Assembly: GCA_036824265.1 (NCBI GenBank)
Contig: DAITAL010000002.1
Location: forward strand, 1 to 64,000
Source of the DNA: JAAYZB01 sp937958685
Lineage (GTDB): Bacteria; Bacillota_I; Bacilli_A; Izemoplasmatales; Hujiaoplasmataceae
DNA: 64,000 bases
Direction: 5' to 3'
In this document: positions 1 through 8,889 of the stretch, piece by piece
How positions within the stretch are numbered: the stretch's first letter is position 1
Layout: every line of letters begins with the position of its first letter
Notes under the pieces: generated by a model
What the model was told of the DNA's origin: nothing
Seen by the model: the letters and a program-made list of their open reading frames with translations, nothing else
Database searches by the model: none
Program-made: the position numbers and the translations under genes

Positions 1-64
1 CGCGTTGGACTTAAAATCCAATGTCAGCAATGACGTGCCGGTTCAAGTCCGGCCTCGGGTACCA
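1..64 (+). tRNA. tRNA-Leu (anticodon TAA), 5' end missing
   Basis: The window opens inside a tRNA. The anticodon stem TTGGA/TCCAA encloses the loop CTTAAAA, giving anticodon TAA. A long variable arm of the class II type follows, then a T arm GCCGG/CCGGC and an encoded CCA at 62-64. The long variable arm and TAA anticodon identify leucine. The D arm and 5' acceptor strand lie outside the window. Confidence 0.93.
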
Positions 65-125
65 TCAGGTATCTTGCATGCCCGCAAAACGACCGTTTTG
101 ACAGTGTTCGCGGCAATGGTTTTTA

Positions 126-154
126 TTGACAAAGGCAGATGACTTTGTTATTAT
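126..154 (+). promoter_or_regulatory. Promoter of the fMet-Asp-Phe tRNA operon
   Basis: TTGACA at 126-131 and TATTAT at 149-154 are separated by 17 bases, close to the sigma-70/SigA consensus. The predicted start near 161 lies 14 bases before tRNA-fMet, so the three downstream tRNAs have their own promoter and are not simply read through from tRNA-Leu. Confidence 0.8.
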
Positions 155-174
155 TAAATAGCGCAATTTGATAT

Positions 175-251
<77 letters not shown>

Positions 252-253
252 AT

Positions 254-329
254 GGTCCGGTGGTGTAGTGGTTAACATGCCAGTCTGTCACACTGGAGAT
301 CGCGGGTTCAATTCCCGTCCGGACCGCCA
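254..329 (+). tRNA. tRNA-Asp (GTC)
   Basis: Acceptor GGTCCGG pairs with CCGGACC. The anticodon stem CCAGT/ACTGG encloses CTGTCAC, giving anticodon GTC. CCA is encoded at 327-329. It starts two bases after tRNA-fMet, so both are processed from one transcript. Confidence 0.95.
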
Positions 330-334
330 TCCTT

Positions 335-410
335 GGCTCGGTAGCTCAGTTGGTAGAGCAATGGACTGAAAATCCATGTGTCGCCAGTTCGATTCTGGCC
401 TGAGCCACCA
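335..410 (+). tRNA. tRNA-Phe (GAA)
   Basis: Acceptor GGCTCGG pairs with CTGAGCC. The anticodon stem ATGGA/TCCAT encloses CTGAAAA, giving anticodon GAA. CCA is encoded at 408-410. It is the last tRNA of the cluster and marks the upstream edge of an AT-rich accessory region. I looked for a repeated 3' end of this tRNA further downstream and found none. Confidence 0.95.
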
Positions 411-425
411 TGGAGCCCTAGACAT

Positions 426-447
426 AGCCCTGAAGAGGGCTTTTTTG
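426..447 (+). terminator. Intrinsic terminator of the tRNA operon
   Basis: Hairpin AGCCCT-GAAG-AGGGCT followed by a run of T, 16 bases after tRNA-Phe. Confidence 0.88.
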
Positions 448-564
448 TTATGGTGTTTATAAATCATATGTAACAATATACAACAATAAAATAAATTATC
501 TAAAAATGTATTTACCTACAGTATCTTTAGTATTATATGTATTTGTTATTTGAGAAAGACATAT

Positions 565-737
565 ATGAAACTTCAAATGAAAATCAACAAAATTAAGGGA
601 ATTGGTGACTTAAAACTTGATTTCCCCCTTAATAAGGTATTTACGCAATTGCTGAGACCAACTGTTTTGGCAAGAGCACCTTAGTTACTTGTGAATCACG
701 GGTGTTTTACAGCAATCTTAAAATGAATGAATATTAG
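565..737 (+). pseudogene. Remnant of an AAA/SMC-type ATPase gene (N-terminus and Walker A)
   Basis: From ATG 565 the reading frame gives an N-terminus typical of AAA/SMC-like ATPases (KINKIKGIGDLKLDFPL). Near base 637 the frame is broken by about one missing base. In the new frame the sequence continues IYAIAETNCFGKSTLVT, a degraded Walker A loop with GKST at 669-680, then VFYSNLKMNEY and a TAG at 735-737. The family normally runs hundreds of residues further. Nothing convincing follows, so the gene is both frameshifted and truncated. Such ATPases are common in phage-defence loci, which fits the operon downstream. The family assignment rests on the N-terminal pattern only. Confidence 0.6.
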
Positions 738-1200
738 GGTGCTTTGTCTATTGTGAAATAGGGAACTCAGCGAGTATCTGAAGGAAATGAAAACATCATT
801 TGAGAGATACTCACGACATCTTATTAAATGAACAGCCTAAAACGTGACATACAAAGCATTTATTAATCCTATTTTTTATGCCGTCGAAGAATGATAGTAT
901 CATGAGTATCTTCAATGTATAACATTCATAAGAAAAGTTGATAAATATAAGCTAAAACAATCCGCAATTCATTGATGTGTATTGTGTTTTTTCGACACTA
1001 TATACAGTTACTCTATTTTTGATGATATAATAAATTATACAAAAAACACTAATTTTAATTAATAAAGCGCATTTCTATGTGCTTACAAAAAGGCTATAAC
1101 CATTATTATCTTTCATGGCATAGACCTTTCAGAGGGTCCAAATATGTGAAGCATTGGTCTCTGCAAATTTTCATGATGAGAGGAGACATCGTTAAATCTT
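738..1200. other. AT-rich gene-free stretch before the defence operon
   Basis: No plausible gene is seen on either strand. It contains an 8-base inverted repeat GAGTATCT / AGATACTC at 772-779 and 805-812, and a possible -10 TATAAT at 1026-1031 without a good -35. The defence operon promoter must lie here or upstream. The rest may be decayed sequence of the ATPase gene at 565. Confidence 0.5.
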
Positions 1201-1638
1201 ATGACCGACGTCTTTTCAATCGAGAAAAGGCATTTAATAATGTCTAAAATAAAAAATAAAGATTCGAAAATCGAACTGCTGGTTAGAAAATGGGTGTATT
1301 CCAAAGGGATAAGGTATAGAAAAAACAGCAGACTAATACCCGGAACGCCCGATATTTCTATTTTTAAATATAAAATTGCAGTATACATCAACGGGTGCTT
1401 TTGGCACGGGCACGAAAATTGCCGATTGTTTAGACAACCACAAACAAACGCAGATTTTTGGGAAAAGAAGATAAAGGCCAATAAAGAGAGAGATGCAAGA
1501 AACTACAGATCGCTAGTTGAAAATGGTTGGCATGTATTTCAAATTTGGGAATGCGACTTGAAAGCCCATCCAGAAGAGACTTTATCTGATTTAGTTAACA
1601 AAATTCAAGCAATTATCAAGTTATCTAAACAATCCTAG
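1201..1638 (+). CDS. vsr: Vsr-type very short patch repair endonuclease
   Basis: At 145 residues it is close to E. coli Vsr (156). Vsr enzymes nick the DNA 5' of T in T:G mismatches that arise when 5-methylcytosine is deaminated, and usually accompany a C5 methyltransferase. Visible residues match E. coli numbering: E25 in the KIELLVRK helix, D51 in GTPDI, and H69 in NGCFWHGH. Positions 63-64, Thr-His in E. coli Vsr, are Ile-Asn here; Asn at 64 is, as far as I recall, frequent in other family members. WECDL near the C-terminus is also typical. It is the first gene of the defence operon, 55 bases before the GHKL ATPase. The putative methylation partner is the methyltransferase at 8886. The upstream GAGGAG is rather far from the ATG. 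Confidence 0.9.
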   Translation: MTDVFSIEKRHLIMSKIKNKDSKIELLVRKWVYSKGIRYRKNSRLIPGTPDISIFKYKIAVYINGCFWHGHENCRLFRQPQTNADFWEKKIKANKERDARNYRSLVENGWHVFQIWECDLKAHPEETLSDLVNKIQAIIKLSKQS

Positions 1639-1693
1639 ATAATATAAAAAATTAATCGGCATTAAACATCGATTTCCTTCGGAGGCACATAAT

Positions 1694-3142
1694 ATGGCGA
1701 ATATTATAACAAAGAAACCCTCGGCCAAAACCCTTGTCGAATCAATTAGATCAATGGGATATTCATTTGATACGGCAATAGCGGATATCATCGACAACAG
1801 TGTTAGCGCAAACGCGACAAGAATAGACATCAATTTGTATTTAAAACCGGATTATCAAATCTCCATAATAGATAATGGCAATGGAATGAATAGAGACCAG
1901 CTAGAAGAAGCCATGAGATATGGAAGCAGCAATCCCAGAGAAATTAGAAGGGAAAACGATCTTGGAAGATTCGGTTTAGGTATGAAGTCTGCATCTTTGT
2001 CCCAATGTCGAAAACTCATTGTTACAAGCAAATATAAAGGAAATATATCCTCGTTCTCTTGGGATCTCGATTTGATTGAAAGCAGGGATGACTGGGCGCT
2101 CATTGAATATGACGATTTAGAAATCAGACAACTCAAGGACATTAACTTGCTTGAAAACCACAAGTCCGGAACCATGGTATCTTGGTACGGGTTCGATAAG
2201 TTGGAAGCTTCGGCAAAAACATTAGATAAAGCATTACCATTTCAACTGGACAATGCAAAAAACTACATATCTCTTGTCTTTCATCGTTATATACATTCGG
2301 GATTGGAAATATATGTTAACAACATAATTCTGAACACTATTGACCCTTTTCTTCAAAATCATCCGCTGACAATAAGAAAAAGAGAGCAAAAGATTGATGT
2401 TGATGGTCATTATATATATGTAAAGCCATATATTCTCCCTCACTCAAACGCCCTTAGTATTGCAGATGTAGAAAAACTTGGAGGAAAAGATAATCTTAAA
2501 AACAAACAAGGATTTTATATCTACAGAAATAAACGTTTGATTATTTGGGGAACATGGTTTCGTATGAGTTCCGTTGAGGAACTCTCTAAACTTGCGCGAA
2601 TTCAAGTTGACATTCCAAACACATTGGATTTCATATGGAACCTGGATATAAAAAAATCAAGCGCAAGCCTACCCGAGAAAATAAAAAAACAATTGGCCGA
2701 AAGAGTTAGAGAATCAATTGAAGGAAGCTCGGATGTATATAAAACACGAGGAAGAAAAGAAATTTTGGATAGTTCTAGCCCAATATGGAATCGATTAAAG
2801 ACCCGGGAAGATAAATATATATATGAAATCAATCGCGAGCATTCATTGATAAAAATGATGGAAGAATCAACTTGCGAAGACTTAGTAAATCGACTTAATC
2901 GCCTGCTTATCACTATTGAAAAATCCTTCCCCTTTGACTTGGCATATTATGATTCTGCCAAAGACAACATTGGCAAAAGCAATATTGATTTTAATGAGGA
3001 GATGTATCTACAGCTTCTTGAATTGTATTATTACCTTAATAAAACATATAAAGACAAAACAAAAACCATCGCGCTAATACGCAATATAGATCCCTATAAA
3101 AAATACCCCGCTCTTGTAGCAAGGTTGGAAGGGGATATGTGA
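1694..3142 (+). CDS. MutL/MORC-like GHKL ATPase (MzaA-type defence protein)
   Basis: A 482-residue protein with a GHKL (gyrase, Hsp90, histidine kinase, MutL) ATP-binding fold. The N box IADIIDNS lies at 29-36, the G1 box DNGNGM at 60-65 and the G2 box GRFGLGMKSAS at 91-101. No MutL C-terminal endonuclease metal motif is seen. The C-terminal third is rich in charged helices. Iyer and co-workers (2008) described MutL-like ATPases of this kind linked to Z1, DUF4420, AIPR, Vsr and C5 methylase genes, and Gao et al. (2020) showed a MutL-Z1-DUF-AIPR (Mza) system to be antiphage. Here exactly those partners follow. SD CGGAGGCA sits seven bases before the ATG, and the stop is one base before the Z1 start, indicating coupling. 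The role as conformational switch or sensor is inference. Confidence 0.87.
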   Translation: MANIITKKPSAKTLVESIRSMGYSFDTAIADIIDNSVSANATRIDINLYLKPDYQISIIDNGNGMNRDQLEEAMRYGSSNPREIRRENDLGRFGLGMKSASLSQCRKLIVTSKYKGNISSFSWDLDLIESRDDWALIEYDDLEIRQLKDINLLENHKSGTMVSWYGFDKLEASAKTLDKALPFQLDNAKNYISLVFHRYIHSGLEIYVNNIILNTIDPFLQNHPLTIRKREQKIDVDGHYIYVKPYILPHSNALSIADVEKLGGKDNLKNKQGFYIYRNKRLIIWGTWFRMSSVEELSKLARIQVDIPNTLDFIWNLDIKKSSASLPEKIKKQLAERVRESIEGSSDVYKTRGRKEILDSSSPIWNRLKTREDKYIYEINREHSLIKMMEESTCEDLVNRLNRLLITIEKSFPFDLAYYDSAKDNIGKSNIDFNEEMYLQLLELYYYLNKTYKDKTKTIALIRNIDPYKKYPALVARLEGDM

Positions 3143-3143
3143 C

Positions 3144-5867
3144 ATGTATAATTTCACAACGGAAGAAAAGATTTATCAGATTATTTCACTTATTACTGCT
3201 CAGATACGAGACTTGAAAACAACTCCTACTGAAACCATAATGAATCAATTGGTCGACGAAGCAAATAATGCCCTCTTCAAACTTGACCAACAAGCAATTC
3301 AAAACGTTAAGAGAGAACTGCTTACTAGAAATGCAATTTACATGGATTTGGCAATGACGCTTTCGAAATCCGAACATACAATGTGGTATACAAATGAACG
3401 AAGTGAACCCGGTAGATATTGGTTAAGATACCGTGAATATTTGAATAATGAGCAAGGATTCGCATACAATATAATCAACAGCCTCGATGAATCATTAAAT
3501 GAGATAATAAATCACCTTGGCGATCCCCTTGTTGACGGCCGATATTCTCGTAAAGGATTAGTTGTTGGGGATGTACAGTCTGGAAAAACTTCCACTTACA
3601 TTGGATTAATTGCCAAAGCCGCGGACGCGGGTTACAGGATTTTTATCCTACTCACAGGAACAATTGAGGATCTAAGAAGACAAACACAGGATCGAGTTGA
3701 TTTCGGTTTTATTGGGAGAAGAAGCGCTGAAATATTTCGAACGAAAGAAATCGCCAATTCAAGAGATCTTCTCGTTGGCGTTGGCTTGATAAACCCAACC
3801 CCGAGTCCTATATGCTTGACATCGACAGAACTTGATTTTCGGAAAGAAAACGCAAAGAATCTGAACTTCCAACTTAAATCCTTCTCTGAGCCGGTTGTTT
3901 TTGTTGTTAAAAAGAATAAAACTGTTTTGACGAATCTTAATAAATGGCTGAAAGAACAAAATGCTGATTATCGCGGAAAGATTGACGCCCCAATGATCCT
4001 AATCGACGATGAATCCGATTATGCTTCCGTGAATACTAAAAGCGAAGAAGAATACCCGGCGGTAAGCAATAACCTAATAAGAAGACTCAAGTCGCTTTTC
4101 TACAAGACAAACTACATTGGCTTTACCGCAACACCTTTTGCAAATATATTTATTGACCCAAGAACAAGAGAAGAGATGGAAAACGAAGATTTATTCCCAA
4201 GTGATTTCATCACTTTGTTATCCCCCCCCAGCAACTATATTGGTATTGATTCTGTCTTTTACGAGGACGGCGCATATGAAAGTCAAGTAAGAATCATTAA
4301 TGATCTTTTTGACTATATACCTGAAAAACATAACAAGTCACAAAGAATCTCAAAGCTTGCCCCAAGTCTTAAAGAAGCAATCAGAACATTCATGATTGCG
4401 AACACCATTATCGATTTAGACAATAGCGGCGTTCTTCATAGATCGATGCTTGTTAACATCTCTAGATTCACAATGGTTCAGAATCGACTTGCCAGTGAAA
4501 TAGCTGAATATGTGGAAGAACTTAAGACTGTCATACAAGTGTTTTCCGGATTTCAACCAGAGCATGCGGCCTACCAAAGTGATGAAATCAAATATTTGTA
4601 TGAAACATGGAAGTCAGAATATGCTACATCATCAATTTCGTGGGAAAGCGTTCTAGGCAAATTGAATGAGTCGGTTTCGCCAATTGAAGTGAGGATCGTC
4701 AATAGCAGCACCGGTAAAACCGGCGAACCCCAGTTAAATTATATCAGTTCAAAGAATGGCCTAAGAGTAATCGTCGTGGGAGGCACAAGTCTCTCAAGAG
4801 GATTGACATTGGAGGGTTTAATTGTTAGCTATTTCTGCAGAAACTCAAGAATGTACGACACACTCCTGCAAATGGGTAGGTGGTTTGGGTATCGAAGACA
4901 CTATGCAAACATGTTTAGGATTTGGATTCCAAAACAACTCAAAATAGCTTTTTGCGAAATAGGCGAAGCTATTGATGAACTCAAATCCGAGATTCGCATC
5001 ATGAAAGCTCAAGGCAAAACACCAACTGAATTTGGTTTAAAAGTTAGAACCAGTACCGACACGTTGCTTATAACCGCTCCAAATAAAATGAGAGTTGCCA
5101 CAGATTACATTCAAACAGTCAGTTTAAGCATGGCTGTTGTAGAAACACCATTCTTATCTGCAAACGAAAACACGAACAAAGAAAATCGGGAAATAATTCT
5201 GAACGCTTTATACGAGCATAATGTTTTTAATATGCCTATGGTAAATAGAGCATTCAAAAATGTTCCAAAAGAATGCGTCATGCACATAATAGAAAAATTC
5301 AATATTCCATACTTGAATCTTAAATTTAACAGTGATGGTCTAAAAGACTTCATTTCCCAAAGCATAAGACTTGAAAAATGGGATATTGCTTTTGTTTCGG
5401 GAGATGAAGAAGAAAAGTTTTATATTACAGAAAATTATCACATTAATCCAGTTACTCGAGATTATGAGCTTCGAGACAATGTCTTGTGGGTTTCCAAAGG
5501 GCATAGGAGATTGGGAGGCACGGGAGACACCAAGTACGGACTTGAACGGAACGAAATCCGGGATGCTGAATTGGCATATCAAAATGACAATCCCATGAAT
5601 ATTGACCGAGATAAGAAAAAGGGGATCAACCAAAAAGCATACCTTAGGTATTTGCCAAATAGAAATCCTCTATTAATGATATATGTGATTAAGCTAAAGA
5701 AAAACGATAATTCATGTGATATAGAATTGACGAAAAGGCATTATTTCGGCTTGGGAATAGCCATTCCCAAACTTGATGATTCTCCCAGCACATTCGCAAA
5801 ATACAAGATTAATTACACATTATATAAACAACTTGCCGGGTTGGATTATGAAGAAGGTGATGAATAA
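3144..5867 (+). CDS. Z1-domain ATPase (superfamily II helicase-like) of the Mza-type system
   Basis: A 907-residue protein with all signs of a Z1 ATPase. Walker A GDVQSGKTST lies near 141-150, a DDES Walker B/DEAD-like box near 288-291, then GFTATPFAN as motif III. RGLTLEGL and QMGRWFGYR near residues 552-585 form the second RecA-like half with an arginine finger. Z1 proteins occur with MutL-like ATPases and PD-(D/E)XK proteins in restriction-like loci and are thought to remodel or translocate DNA. The gene starts one base after the GHKL stop, and its own stop overlaps the next start by one base (TAATG). The AT-rich codon use differs clearly from the ribosomal and hydrogenase genes in the same window. 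Confidence 0.9.
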   Translation: MYNFTTEEKIYQIISLITAQIRDLKTTPTETIMNQLVDEANNALFKLDQQAIQNVKRELLTRNAIYMDLAMTLSKSEHTMWYTNERSEPGRYWLRYREYLNNEQGFAYNIINSLDESLNEIINHLGDPLVDGRYSRKGLVVGDVQSGKTSTYIGLIAKAADAGYRIFILLTGTIEDLRRQTQDRVDFGFIGRRSAEIFRTKEIANSRDLLVGVGLINPTPSPICLTSTELDFRKENAKNLNFQLKSFSEPVVFVVKKNKTVLTNLNKWLKEQNADYRGKIDAPMILIDDESDYASVNTKSEEEYPAVSNNLIRRLKSLFYKTNYIGFTATPFANIFIDPRTREEMENEDLFPSDFITLLSPPSNYIGIDSVFYEDGAYESQVRIINDLFDYIPEKHNKSQRISKLAPSLKEAIRTFMIANTIIDLDNSGVLHRSMLVNISRFTMVQNRLASEIAEYVEELKTVIQVFSGFQPEHAAYQSDEIKYLYETWKSEYATSSISWESVLGKLNESVSPIEVRIVNSSTGKTGEPQLNYISSKNGLRVIVVGGTSLSRGLTLEGLIVSYFCRNSRMYDTLLQMGRWFGYRRHYANMFRIWIPKQLKIAFCEIGEAIDELKSEIRIMKAQGKTPTEFGLKVRTSTDTLLITAPNKMRVATDYIQTVSLSMAVVETPFLSANENTNKENREIILNALYEHNVFNMPMVNRAFKNVPKECVMHIIEKFNIPYLNLKFNSDGLKDFISQSIRLEKWDIAFVSGDEEEKFYITENYHINPVTRDYELRDNVLWVSKGHRRLGGTGDTKYGLERNEIRDAELAYQNDNPMNIDRDKKKGINQKAYLRYLPNRNPLLMIYVIKLKKNDNSCDIELTKRHYFGLGIAIPKLDDSPSTFAKYKINYTLYKQLAGLDYEEGDE

Positions 5868-6793
5868 TGTATCTCGACAAAGTGTTCCTAAAATTCAACT
5901 TGCCCAACACGTATTCGCGAATAAACTCTACGCATCCATTGGATATTTTTATCGGTCTTGACGGAAGACTTAGAAAAACCATTTTTCTTAGGGCTAAACA
6001 TCAATTGAATCCAATCCCTAAAACAAAAGCTATTGACACATCATATTCTATCCAGGATGACACATGGATAATTGGTATCCACTTAGATAATGAGGCCATG
6101 GAAAAATTGTTTATTCGCGTGGGAGAGGATCTGGTGGAGACCACCTCAACATATACAGACGTTGATTTTGCAGAAAAATTGTTTGTAAAAAGATACATTT
6201 TATGGCGTAATCTATTTAGACATTCCACAGCCGATATGTTATGCGAAAACGAAATACAAGGGTTGATTGGCGAATTATGGTTTCTGAAACATTTCTTGAT
6301 TACCAAGTATGGACACCATAAGGCTATTGGTTCATGGCTGGGATACGAAGCCGCAAAAAAGGACTTTTCAATCGATGATACTTGGTATGAAATAAAAACA
6401 ATAAGAACCGGAGCAAAAAGTATAAAAATATCATCAATAGAACAACTTGATTCCGATAATCAGGGGCATTTAGTTGTTATTGAATTAGAGAAAATGAGTC
6501 CCGAGTTTCATGATGGAATCAGCATAAACGGTCTTTCACAAACAATAATGGAATCACTTGATATAGATGATCAAGAGGTATTTTCTTCCAAATTATTCCG
6601 ATGCGGTTATTCACCACGCGAGGAATACGATAGCGTCGTCTTTGTGGTCAAGCGTGTCAATTATTATTTGGTCAATTATCTATTTCCTAGGATAACCAAA
6701 GCCTCATTACCAAAAGAAATTGATGTCATTCAGTATGAATTAGTATTGAAATTAATAGATAACTTCAGTGAAGAGAAGGATGAGATACGATGA
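5867..6793 (+). CDS. DUF4420 / PD-(D/E)XK-like protein of the Mza-type system
   Basis: A 308-residue protein with the DUF4420 (PF14390) pattern: GLIGELWFL near 132-140, then a PD-(D/E)XK-like core with D166 and E175-I-K177 in DFSIDDTWYEIKT. The family is predicted to be a nuclease and recurs between Z1 and AIPR genes in MutL-associated restriction systems. It overlaps the Z1 stop by one base and the AIPR start by four (ATGA), so translation of the three is coupled. It is the best candidate for the DNA-cutting subunit here, though no member's activity is proven by sequence alone. The family call is fairly firm; the enzymatic role is inferred. Confidence 0.82.
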   Translation: MYLDKVFLKFNLPNTYSRINSTHPLDIFIGLDGRLRKTIFLRAKHQLNPIPKTKAIDTSYSIQDDTWIIGIHLDNEAMEKLFIRVGEDLVETTSTYTDVDFAEKLFVKRYILWRNLFRHSTADMLCENEIQGLIGELWFLKHFLITKYGHHKAIGSWLGYEAAKKDFSIDDTWYEIKTIRTGAKSIKISSIEQLDSDNQGHLVVIELEKMSPEFHDGISINGLSQTIMESLDIDDQEVFSSKLFRCGYSPREEYDSVVFVVKRVNYYLVNYLFPRITKASLPKEIDVIQYELVLKLIDNFSEEKDEIR

Positions 6794-8889
6794 CTTTAGA
6801 AGAATATAGATATAATTTGCTTCAAGAAGTCAAAATATCAGCGGAATACAATAGGACGTACCCGGAAAAAGAATTCGTCTTATACTTGTTTGAAAAACTT
6901 GTGGAGGCTGAAGATATTTCGGATACTGTTGAATGCTATCACGAAGGATTCGGCAAAAGACGCAGAAAGATAAGATTCGACGGTTATTCTTATGACGATG
7001 CAGATAATTCAATCGCATTGCTGTATGTCGATTATGATGGGGCCGAGGAAATGTCGACATTGACTGGGACACAACTTGATTCCATGTTTCAACAGCAATT
7101 GGCGTTTGTGGAAGAGGTTCTCTATGGCGATCTACTTGAAAGAATGGAGAGCGCCTCTCCCGCATATGATTTTGGATTATTATTAAGAGAAAAGAACGTC
7201 AACCAGGAAATAACAAAGTTCAAATTATATGTATTGACAGACAAAAAGAAGAGTAATCAGATAATATCCTTGCCTTCATCTAGCATGGGAAGAACACCTG
7301 TGGAATTTCATGTTTGGGATATACAAAGATTCTTTGAAGTTGACAGTTCCAAAAGGGGAAAAGAGAACATTTCCATCGACATAACTGATTTTTGTCAAAG
7401 CGGCCTTAACTGTCTTAGGGCTTTCCAAAACGAAGACAAAGGTTACGTTTCATATTTAGCAATTGTTCCTGGTGAGTTTCTCGCCGATTTATATCTTCAA
7501 TACGGAAGCAAGCTTCTTGAGGGAAATGTCCGCTCATTTCTAAGCGTCAAAGGCAATGTGAATAAAGGCATAAGAACCACCATTCTTAGTGAACCTCACA
7601 ATTTTTTCACATATAACAACGGTATTGCTGTTACCGCTTCTCACGCAAGCATCGTAAATACCAACAATGGGCTATTTATAAAAAGTATTGATGATATGCA
7701 GATTATAAACGGAGCCCAAACCACCGCATCGCTTGCTTCATGTAAGCATAAGGACAAAGCAGACTTGGGACAAATATATGTTCCAATGAAACTAACTGTT
7801 GTTGAAGCAGAATATGAAGAGAAACTTATACCTAATATTTCAAAGTTCTCAAACAGTCAAAACAAAGTTAGTGAAGCCGACTTTTTTTCTTCCCATCCTT
7901 TTCATGTCAGAATAGAACAATTATCCCGAAGAGAACCCGCCCCTGCGGTTGGGGGAAACCAGTATATGACCATATGGTATTATGAAAGAACAAGGGGACA
8001 ATATCTACAAGAACAAATGAAAATGACAATAGGCGAAAGAAGAAAATTCCAGCTTAGGAATCCGAAGGCTCAACTCATAACAAAAACCGATCTTGCAAAA
8101 TATATTAACACATACAACGAAAAGCCCCACATTGTCAGCTTGGGAGCCCAAAGAAACATGAGGGATTTCGCAACACATATTGATAGCTCTTGGAACAAGA
8201 ACGACACAATCTTCAATAGGAACTATTTCAAAAAGGTAATAGTCCTTGCTATAATATTCAGAGAAACCGAAAAAATGGTCTTTAAGGCGGATTGGTATGA
8301 ACAAGGCTACAGAGCAAACATTGTCACTTATGCAATTGCCAAGCTTTTCCATTTAATTAGATTATCTCATCAATCAAAAGCGTTGGACATAAATAGAATC
8401 TGGCAAAATCAGAAGCTCTATCTGGAATTATCCAAAGAACTGATTGAAATATCATACGAGGCACTTCAGTTCATGACTGATTCACAAAGACCGATACAAA
8501 ATGTTACGGAATGGTGTAAAAAAGCAGAGTGTTGGACCATGTTCTCAAAAACAAAGCACATTCTTTCTGATGCTTTCGAAAAATCACTGATATACAAGAA
8601 TGTTATTGAAGGCGATGAAGATGATGCTCGCAAAACACAGATGCTCGATAAAAAATTGGATGTTGAATACCAAGTTGTTGAGTTAGGTGGGGCATATTGG
8701 GAGAAGCTATTGAATGAAGGAAGATTGAAAGGTCTTCTAAATCCGACCGAGATAAGCATATTGTCTGTTGCTGCAAAAATGGAAAAGACCGGCAGGGTTC
8801 CGTCTTCAAGACAAGCAAAGATAATCATGGAAGTCAAAAAAAGATTATATGAAGAAGGCGTAAATATAGACACGGGGACAGATACATGA
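6790..8889 (+). CDS. AIPR (abortive infection phage resistance) family protein
   Basis: A 699-residue protein carrying the AIPR core: FFTYNNGIAVTA near 273-284 and the MQIINGAQTTASLA segment near 303-316, both signatures of the family (PF10592). AIPR proteins are found in abortive-infection and restriction-like loci and are needed in Mza-type defence; their biochemical activity is poorly defined. The start overlaps the DUF4420 stop (ATGA) and its stop overlaps the methyltransferase start in the same way. This places it between a predicted nuclease and a DNA methylase in one polycistron. The C-terminal about 250 residues are helical and not recognised. Confidence 0.87.
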   Translation: MTLEEYRYNLLQEVKISAEYNRTYPEKEFVLYLFEKLVEAEDISDTVECYHEGFGKRRRKIRFDGYSYDDADNSIALLYVDYDGAEEMSTLTGTQLDSMFQQQLAFVEEVLYGDLLERMESASPAYDFGLLLREKNVNQEITKFKLYVLTDKKKSNQIISLPSSSMGRTPVEFHVWDIQRFFEVDSSKRGKENISIDITDFCQSGLNCLRAFQNEDKGYVSYLAIVPGEFLADLYLQYGSKLLEGNVRSFLSVKGNVNKGIRTTILSEPHNFFTYNNGIAVTASHASIVNTNNGLFIKSIDDMQIINGAQTTASLASCKHKDKADLGQIYVPMKLTVVEAEYEEKLIPNISKFSNSQNKVSEADFFSSHPFHVRIEQLSRREPAPAVGGNQYMTIWYYERTRGQYLQEQMKMTIGERRKFQLRNPKAQLITKTDLAKYINTYNEKPHIVSLGAQRNMRDFATHIDSSWNKNDTIFNRNYFKKVIVLAIIFRETEKMVFKADWYEQGYRANIVTYAIAKLFHLIRLSHQSKALDINRIWQNQKLYLELSKELIEISYEALQFMTDSQRPIQNVTEWCKKAECWTMFSKTKHILSDAFEKSLIYKNVIEGDEDDARKTQMLDKKLDVEYQVVELGGAYWEKLLNEGRLKGLLNPTEISILSVAAKMEKTGRVPSSRQAKIIMEVKKRLYEEGVNIDTGTDT

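Noticed and set aside
1064..1083. AGCGCA/TGTGCT hairpin before vsr as a terminator
   Set aside because: Weak stem and no proper T run on either strand; too little to call.
5371..5598. Small plus-strand frame within the Z1 gene
   Set aside because: It overlaps the Z1 coding sequence in another frame and has no ribosome site or motif.
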